Below, piece after piece: positions 56,932-64,000 of a stretch of DNA of 64,000 nt. The position numbers and the translations under genes were made by a program. Position 1 is the stretch's first letter. Every line of letters begins with the position of its first letter. The stretch covers positions 40,918,501 to 40,982,500 of the forward strand of contig CM027383.1 in NCBI GenBank assembly GCA_015680905.1, read 5' to 3'. The notes under the pieces are model-generated. The model was not told the DNA's origin. It searched no databases and worked only from the letters and a program-made list of their open reading frames with translations. This DNA comes from Coptis chinensis. Taxonomy: Eukaryota; Streptophyta; Magnoliopsida; Ranunculales; Ranunculaceae.

Positions 56932-58434
56932 AAGTATTTATACTATGCACTTAGGAATATTGGCATTGTTTCTTTTTCTGTGATGATAGTAGTTTAGAAG
57001 TTTCACATTGGCTCTTAAATTAGAATAGTTTTCAGAAATTTAGGTTAATATGTAGGTAATAGTCATTGCATCTTTCCATAAATATATTGTATAAGCATCT
57101 ATGTTTGTATTGGCAGTAAGTTTCTTAAATCTAGGCTAGAGTACTTATTTTACAACTCCTGTGAGAATATAGCCTAAAAGCCTTATATGAGTAAAATATC
57201 TGAGTAATGACACAAGGGAGAAGTAAATTCTGAATAGAGAAATCACACGTCCACTTGCTTGATCACTATATCATATCTTAAGCGAGAATATAGGGCCTTT
57301 ACGGATCGATATAGCCAGTAAATTCAAATCTATATAAAATTATTTTCCGCTTAGTCGGCCCTCGAGCCTTTTTATTTAGCCTTTATTTTTTCATAAACCA
57401 CAAATCCTTTACCCTTTTATAAAAAGAAAATAAAAAGAAAATCAGCCTACCCATTTTTGAATGAGTCTGAGAAGTATGATGAAATGGAATAAATAAAAGA
57501 GAAAGACCTATGGAAAACCAAGAATTTGTTAGTTGTTTCAAATAAAAAAAGAAAAGAAAGTTTCCATCCAAAGAAAAGAAAATAAATAAATAAATAAAAT
57601 AAAAGTTAGAATCCCAAAAACAGAATCAAGGGAGTCGAAAGCCAAAGAAAAAAAAAAAAAAAAAAAAAAATGGCTAAGGATGGAAACAAAGTGTAGAAAC
57701 AAAGTAAGAACAAGATTTTCTCTAGTTACATATTTTGAAGGTCCTATTATTTCAGACTGTCTTTTTGAATATCCATTTCCTTCTTTCTTAAAACCATCAC
57801 CTAATCCCCGCAACACCTAATAAAGACCTCTAACTCAATTAGGAATAGATTAGTGTGATAGTAAGTGGCATATGTTTTGATCGACTTCGGTTTCCTTGTA
57901 CGTCATTGAGTTTGTGAGGAAAAGTGTGCCCACTGCGCACTGGAGTGAGCGAAACTTGAGTGGAAAAATCAGAGTGTTTTTGTCTTGACATATTTGTGAG
58001 GACCTACTTAAGGACGTTATTCCAAAGTTTCAGAAACAGACCTGTTATTGTATTTCATAGCATAGTTCATTATATATATGTTTATATATCCGTAGATGAT
58101 TGATTATTATGCACGTATTAGCTTAGGTTTTGAATTGATTATTCTTTATTCATTGCTAGTGAGATGTATAGATATCTGAGAATAAATTAGGAAACAATAA
58201 TTTTATTTCTTAGTCGTTGTAGTATAAATGAAGTTTGTGAGTATCTTCTCTGTAAAACTCTCATGAGGTTATAACGCATCCACTAGGAAATTCCTAGTGG
58301 TTTAAGGCCTTATTGCATATGGTCAATGCAATTGCACTCGGTGAAACGAGATTAGTTAGAACTCCATTTTTTATCACTTATTTTAATTTCTCATATTTGT
58401 TTGAGGACAAGCAAAATGCTGTTTGGGGGTGGTT

Positions 58435-59886
58435 TGATAAGAGCCCAAAACTGTAGTTTTAACCCCTTAATAACATTACATATAGACCAATTATGTTTAT
58501 AATAAATAAGAGTTAGTACTATTTACTTACTTTTGTGTATTTCAGGTTTTGAAATTAATTATGTGAAAAAATATGTCATTTTTGCAAGAGAAAGGAGCAA
58601 AGGTTGGTTGTTAAGAAGTCCTATGGTTAAAGCTCAAGTTTCAAGGAGAAAAATCTTTTTTAAAACCCAGTCAAAACTGAAAAGTTAATATACATGGTAA
58701 TGGAGGATGTGCAAGGAAAAGTGTACTTGAGATCTTGATTAACACAGGTTGGGGTCTGCCTAACCCCTAGCTTCTTCAAAAAACAAGCTGAAAAGTCAAA
58801 GTCAACCAGTGCAGAAATAGAGCATAAAAATCAATGAGAACTTCCAAGCAGTCCGTATCTTTGGACTCGGGACCTTAGAATTGAGCCTATTATATTTCAA
58901 CAACACCTAATCGCTCGGAAAGATCTTTATAATGGTTTAGTCGTTGATCCAATTAGAAGAGTAAAAGTGGACAAAAAGTCTGTTACAAAGAATTTCCAAG
59001 AGAAAAACTCTTTTTGAACTTAAGTAATTAGGTTTTGGGCTTGATTTAGTGGCCCAAAACATAGCTCCAAAGCTCATACACAAAATTGTAAACCTAGCCC
59101 TCTCCTATATAAAGAGGACTAAGGCAAAACTCTAACTCTCTCACCCATTAGTTAATTAGTCTCTTGCCTCTTAGTTTTTCTCTTTAGTAAACCTAGCTTA
59201 TGTCATTTAACCTAGCCACCATTAATAAAATTCAAGTTCATTATATTTTTTAATTATGTTGTCTTATTCTTATTATGTTTTCCATGATAGTCTAATGAAT
59301 TTTAGCTAAACCTCTATTAGAGGGGTTTGATTGAAGCTTTGATGAAGACTTGATGTGTTAGTATAGAATAATTGCTTTTAAGAGTTTTAATCTAAATGAT
59401 AGTTCATTCACCATGAGAATGGATTTAAACTTCTTCTCATGATAATTATTAGTTGGTTAGAGATGCCATGAATAATTAGGGATAAAAATACCTAATTTTT
59501 ATGTTGAACCTTGTGTGAAAACATAAAGATTAGGATTGCAATAAAAATCTATACTAGCATGTTAGGGATTAATCAAGGTGGATATCAAATCTCCATAATC
59601 CCTTCTTCTCTCATTCACATCTACGATTTAATTGCCATAGTATAATTTAGAATATCATAATTAGTTATTCCCACATATTAGTCTTATTAAAAACATTGTT
59701 AAATTGTTTAAGTTAGTGAAATTATTACGTTCAAAGCAATTAGGAGTGGAATTAATCTTTACTCAAGTTATTGCATGATAATTGAGAGTAGGAATTTGAT
59801 CTAATAGTTAGAATAATTTAGTTTTCTTATTCCTAGCAAAATCACTATTCGTTATGATAGAAATGTGTTACTCAAGAGTATTATCA
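58435..59886 (+). repeat. LTR of element C in copy B
   Basis: Begins TGATAAGAGCCC and ends TTATCA, followed by the same GAGAT and flank as copy A. It shares the 104-bp insertion of the 3' LTR. It is therefore a duplicated 3' LTR, not an independent insertion. Confidence 0.92.
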
Positions 59887-60900
59887 GAGATCGAAAAACA
59901 TAATATAATAGCATAATGAGATCAGAGATTAATTAGATTTAATTATCTTCTTGGCAAGTTTACTTTCTCGCCTTTGCCAAAAGGTATAAAAACACATCAC
60001 AAGTTAATCTGATGAATTGGAATGACATGGAAGAAGCATATAGAGATAGTGATTGATAAACGCAAAATTTATATAAAAATATTAATGTAAAAAAATACCA
60101 ATAAAACCTAACTGACTCTATGTTTAAATCAATCAATATCTCACTCTCTATTTATATATCATGCAATATAAATCTAGTAAGGGTTTTGAATCCACACTTA
60201 AATGTTAAGACTAATTCAATCTAATCAAATATCAAGGAGAAAACAATAGTAAGAGTAAAGGATTTGTTGTTGCTACTATTCTACTTTAAACTAATGGTTT
60301 CAAATTTAATTAAATAAACAAAACAAATAAAACTAAGTAGATGCGAAACCGGCATAGTTCTATTTATATATGTTGACACATATTCTAGATATGTCCTTGA
60401 AGTTCATTTTGTGTATATTTTACCCATGTGTTTAGAGAAACTAATAGGTCATCAGACCATCTTGCAGGGCTAAACCCCTCCTATTATAACGAGTTAATGC
60501 TTTTTGGTTCTCCTATTGGCAGAGGGCTTTATAACCTTATTGGCAGAGGGCGTCAGCCTAATCATAACTTATTTTTATTTGTTTAATACGAAGAAGGTTA
60601 TTAGGTGAAGATTAAAATCCGACCACCTATTAATTCATTAACATGTTTAGTTTCACATATTGTTAAAATCTTAATTCTTATACTATCAATGATCCAAAAC
60701 AAGAATTACAACTTTATAATCCCTAATCAACTATTTCTATCTCTAGACAAAATCTTATTAGCATGAGAAAAGAGTTCATTCACGTATTTCTTAATGAATG
60801 AACAATTTTCTAGTTCAAATCAATCTCACTTTATCTCTAGAATAATAAAAATTTAAACTTTTAGCTTATTAAAAAAGGGGAGGGATCTGTTTACCATGGT

Positions 60901-60974
60901 GTCACACCCCGAATTTCGACAGAATTCGGAAAAAACATTATTTGTTCCCGACTCTTTGATCTCCGAGGTGTGAC
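60901..60974. repeat. Inverted GTCACACC / GGTGTGAC
   Basis: GTCACACC at 60,901-60,908 is exactly complementary to GGTGTGAC at about 60,967-60,974, forming a potential stem at the start of the LTR-like insert. Confidence 0.8.
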
Positions 60975-61402
60975 GCACTCTCAACTCCCAAAAACCCATA
61001 AACAGTTTAAATATGCGGATAATAAAAACCAATAAAAATTTTAACTTAAACAAAGGTCTTCTTCATGACAAAGATTCACAAATAAGATTAGGTTACAACT
61101 CTCCTTTCAATAACTCTTTAATAAAATTTACAAATGAAAATACAAAAACATTGTCTAGACTGAAATTCTATATCACCTCAAGGGAAAACAAAACAAATCC
61201 CCGAGATGCAACGCTAACGCAAACCACAAGCAAGAACCACTCTTCTTCAACACTAAACCTCTTCCAAAACTTATCAACTATGTTCATTGAATGAACACAC
61301 CCGATAAGCAAACATGCAAATCGGTCAAGATTATAAACAATCTTTGGTGTGAGTAGCCCTAAAATACAACATATACTATACATATATATACACAAACCAT
61401 AC

Positions 61403-61575
61403 GGCAGTTAGTTCCTCCATCGAGGCGCCTTATCTTTTAACGACTAATACAACATCCTTAAGTTCAATAATCTAGGCAGGTAGTTCCTCCAATCGAGCCT
61501 TTAACTTCCCACTAACCACACAACAAACTATACACATAATAAATAAGGCATGTAGTTCCTCCACGAAGTTTTAGG
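61403..61575. repeat. Three spaced TAGTTCCTCC units
   Basis: GGCAGTTAGTTCCTCCATCG, GGCAGGTAGTTCCTCCAATC and GGCATGTAGTTCCTCCACG occur about 73-75 bp apart, each followed by a related CTT-AACT segment. The differences again fall at CHG or CG sites. Confidence 0.75.
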
Positions 61576-62034
61576 TTCTAACTAAACTACAACCAGGTCA
61601 AGCATATTATATACTTTACCTCATTCCATGCTCAATTATCGAGTGGGTCGCTCTGCACAAGTAATTAGTTTGACCCACTTTCCTCAAAAAAACCATATAC
61701 AATCATCTATCTAAAGATATATCATTAACAAACATATTACCATAATTATATTAATTAAGGTTTTCTTTGCGTGTCCCTAAAATCACGTCAGATCTATGTC
61801 TTACCTAGTTTCCGGCTACCACAATCGCAGAACCCAACGCCGAACATGTACATCCACATGCCTCCCTTACATAATGAGCCACTCCGTGCGTAACTACTCC
61901 TCGGCGGGATGCCGCGACACCGTAAATCCTCACACGAAGCCAAATCTATGTAAGCACCGCCACTATTCGGCATAAAAAAATATTAAGCATCATCGCTCTA
62001 TTTTACTTAACGGAATAATCAAGCCACTATTCGG

Positions 62035-62160
62035 CTACGCCGGGAGGGTCCGAAGGCCATTCAGATTAACTGGAATGCGGAAGGGCGCCGAAACCGATTA
62101 ACGCGAAACGCCCGGAAGGGCCGCGCCATTCAGATTCGGATCAAACGCCGGAAGGGCCAA
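62035..62160. repeat. GC-rich CGCCGGAAGGGCC repeat
   Basis: Variants of CGCCGGAAGGGCC followed by CATTCAGATT occur three to four times in about 120 bp, in strong contrast with the AT-rich surroundings. Confidence 0.75.
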
Positions 62161-62784
62161 TCACATGAGTTGTGGTAGTCAGGTTCTAGGATTTTCGTTA
62201 TGTAATTTATTCAGTGGGTCATACATTAATGACTCATAATCATATCTACTATATCAATGCGGTCAATTCGCCTTATTGCACTAAGCCACAATATATAGAA
62301 ATATCTCAATTATATCTCATAGTCACTTTCATTCTTTCACGTGCAATATATTATGGCACTACGCCACAATCCGTGGGCAAATATTCACCGATACTATATT
62401 AGCATCTCACATATAAAATAATGGAGTGTATATACATTTCTCCAAGATATCGCATTAATATAACTATCCCAGCATATTATATCATGTCACGTGTCAAAAT
62501 ACACAACATCAATGTCAAATCTTTCTTAGATAATGACAACCAAATATATATACTAGCTTCCATAAAGATTTTATTACTATATGTGTCCATATAATATACA
62601 CATAAAAGCGAAACAAACAAATAAAATCCACAGTCCACAATCAAAGCCCAATATATATATATATATGCTTTACACACTACTCACGTCAAATCTAAATTAG
62701 ATAGTGACCAACCAAGTTATACAATATTCGACAATATTTTATTACTATATTTGTCTATATAAACAAATATGTGAAAAACTGGAA

Positions 62785-63095
62785 AAGTCAACATTCCACA
62801 GTCAAAGGTCAAAGTCAAAGTCACCGGTCAAAGTCAAAGTCAAGGTCAAAGGTCAACAGTCAATGGTCAACACATCATGGTCAAGGTCAAGGTTAAAGTC
62901 AAAGTCAACAGGTCCTGGTCAAAATCAACAGATCCTGGTCAAAGTCAAAGTCCAATATCAACGGTCAATGTCCAACTGTCCTGGTCAAGGTCAAACTGTC
63001 GTTTCCGTGTTCGACAGGTCCAGGGTCATAGCCATGGTTCATGGCTAAGGTCAAAGTCAAAACCGTCTCTGGTCAAAGTCAAACCTTCGTTTTCT
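62785..63095 (-). repeat. Dense (A/G)GTCAA array, W-box-like on the minus strand
   Basis: About 25 copies of GTCAA, nearly all preceded by A or G on the plus strand, lie within 310 bp. On the minus strand this reads TTGAC(C/T), the core of the WRKY-binding W-box. All copies point the same way. The array may be a simple hexamer repeat or a stress-response module of the LTR. Confidence 0.85.
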
Positions 63096-63179
63096 TGTTA
63101 AACGAGTTCGAGAAGCGCCATGGTTCATGGCTAAGGTCATGGTGCATGGCTCCTGGGCTCATGACCAAGGTCATGGTTC

Positions 63180-63545
63180 GGACCCAACTGGCCAAGCCCA
63201 AACCTTAGAACCCGAAAGTCTAAAAGTCCACTTATTTATTTTACCTGACCCAATTGGATCTATTTTAAGTCCTATGGACTGGCCCCAAACAATATTTGAA
63301 ACTGGCCCAAAAACTTTAGACTAAACTGATCCACAAATACAAATGAAACGGGCCCATAGACTAATATTAGAACTGGTCCCAAAACTTAATTAAATTGGGC
63401 CCAAACAAAATCATAAAAATTGGCCCAAGAAACTAAACTAGAATCCGGCCCAATAACAACTTAACTAAAAACCGGCCCAACCAACTTAATCTAAAAATGG
63501 CCCAAAACTTAAGACAAAACCGGGCCCAAGCCTCAAGCCCAAACC
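63180..63545. repeat. Spaced GGCCCA motifs
   Basis: GGCCCA (TGGGCC on the other strand) or a close variant recurs roughly every 25-45 bp, often as ACTGGCCCAA or CCGGCCCAA. TGGGCC is the site II element bound by TCP factors in plants. Confidence 0.75.
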
Positions 63546-64000
63546 GAAATCACTGTTCATCATCTCCCTCCACCTACAGCAGCCCAAATCCGGCCACCAC
63601 TACCTCTAATCTCCACTCTTCCAAACCAGATCGAAAATACTCAGGGGAAAAACCCCCACAACATTAACAAAGCCAAAAATCCCAACTCTTGAATCCACCA
63701 TCTTCTCCAAATCTAGATCTAAAATCGCACCGCCATTAATGCTTGTTTTCAAGCTTCAATCGACAGCCCTCATCACTCAACCAACATTCCCACATCAATC
63801 CATTATTAACCAACCAACGAAATCCAAACAAAAATGGTTCAAACGATTTTAAAATACAAAACCCTAAGTCCCTTAATGGCAAGATGCGCCATTAACGCCT
63901 CCCCTCAAGGCTTTGGCAAAGACCTTGACAACCTCCCACCGTATTTTCGTCCAACCACAACACACTACCCAATCGGCACCCAACCAACAATCAAAAGTTT

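Larger units (their letters stand above)
56083..60900 (+). repeat. Duplicated segment, copy B
   Basis: Repeats 43,580-48,267: 3' noncoding region, polypurine tract and LTR of element C plus flank. Long stretches are identical; differences cluster in short patches (57,300-57,370, 57,890-57,960, 58,800-58,990), mostly at CAG, CTG or CCG sites. It carries an extra block of about 105 bp at 56,777-56,885. It is cut at 60,900 by an LTR-like sequence. Confidence 0.93.
60900..64000. mobile_element. Long LTR-like sequence, runs off the window
   Basis: Starts TGTCACACCCCGAATTTCG at the exact point where copy B stops matching copy A, so it is an insertion. It has no long open frame. It contains short tandem repeats (61,400-61,570; 62,040-62,155), a GTCAA array (62,785-63,095) and spaced GGCCCA motifs (63,180-63,545). 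These are features of the long LTRs of some plant Ty3/gypsy elements. The other end is not in the window. Confidence 0.55.

Overview
The window is AT-rich nuclear DNA of a flowering plant. The evidence is Athila-lineage Ty3/gypsy retrotransposons, CACTA transposons of the plant TNP2/C48-protease type, a P-class pentatricopeptide repeat (PPR) gene, intron-containing fragments of a plant purine-biosynthesis gene and short MITE-like elements. The species cannot be told from sequence alone. No rRNA, tRNA, CRISPR array or prokaryotic operon was seen.

Layout. 1-3,891 is a truncated copy of an Athila interior, almost a duplicate of 31,320-35,205. 3,892-13,404 holds decayed CACTA material: TNP2-type transposase end, Transposase_24-like piece and a C48-protease gene, ending in a CACTA terminus with subterminal repeats. 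It also contains an organelle-like patch. 13,405-22,890 (minus strand) is Athila element E, cut at its far end by the CACTA. 22,891-26,064 (minus) is the remnant of a third element, F, into which E inserted.

29,854-47,255 (plus) is a complete 17.4-kb Athila element, C. It is bounded by TGATAA...TTATCA LTRs and a GAGAT target-site duplication, and carries two nested solo LTRs (36,242-37,500, TSD AAAGA; 38,138-39,726, TSD ACTTG). The second solo LTR splits the integrase.

48,926-50,738 is the PPR gene, the only near-intact host gene. 52,122-53,282 is a truncated PurH/ATIC gene fragment, and 55,331-56,082 is a LINE ORF1 fragment. 56,083-60,900 repeats 43,580-48,267, so a 12.5-kb unit including the PPR gene appears to be repeated in tandem. 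The second copy is cut at 60,900 by a long LTR-like sequence that runs off the window and contains dense GTCAA and GGCCCA arrays.

The most unusual biology is the 3' part of the Athila elements. Downstream of integrase they carry two related ORFs, X and Y, in the position where Athila elements carry an extra (env-like) gene. Each has its own upstream leader, which starts with a polypurine-tract-like GTTTGGGGGTG and holds copies or variants of a GC-rich motif near GAGCGCGCCCGCGCCC; a TATA-like box is visible in the Y leaders. The same motif is repeated in the leader before gag. The elements therefore look like a series of leader-plus-ORF cassettes.

The most important caution is technical. Repeat copies in the window differ mainly at CHG trinucleotides (CAG, CTG, CCG, CGG) by small scrambled changes rather than C-to-T substitutions. 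This looks like residual basecalling error at methylated plant cytosines, so many frameshifts, and possibly the duplications themselves, may be assembly artefacts.
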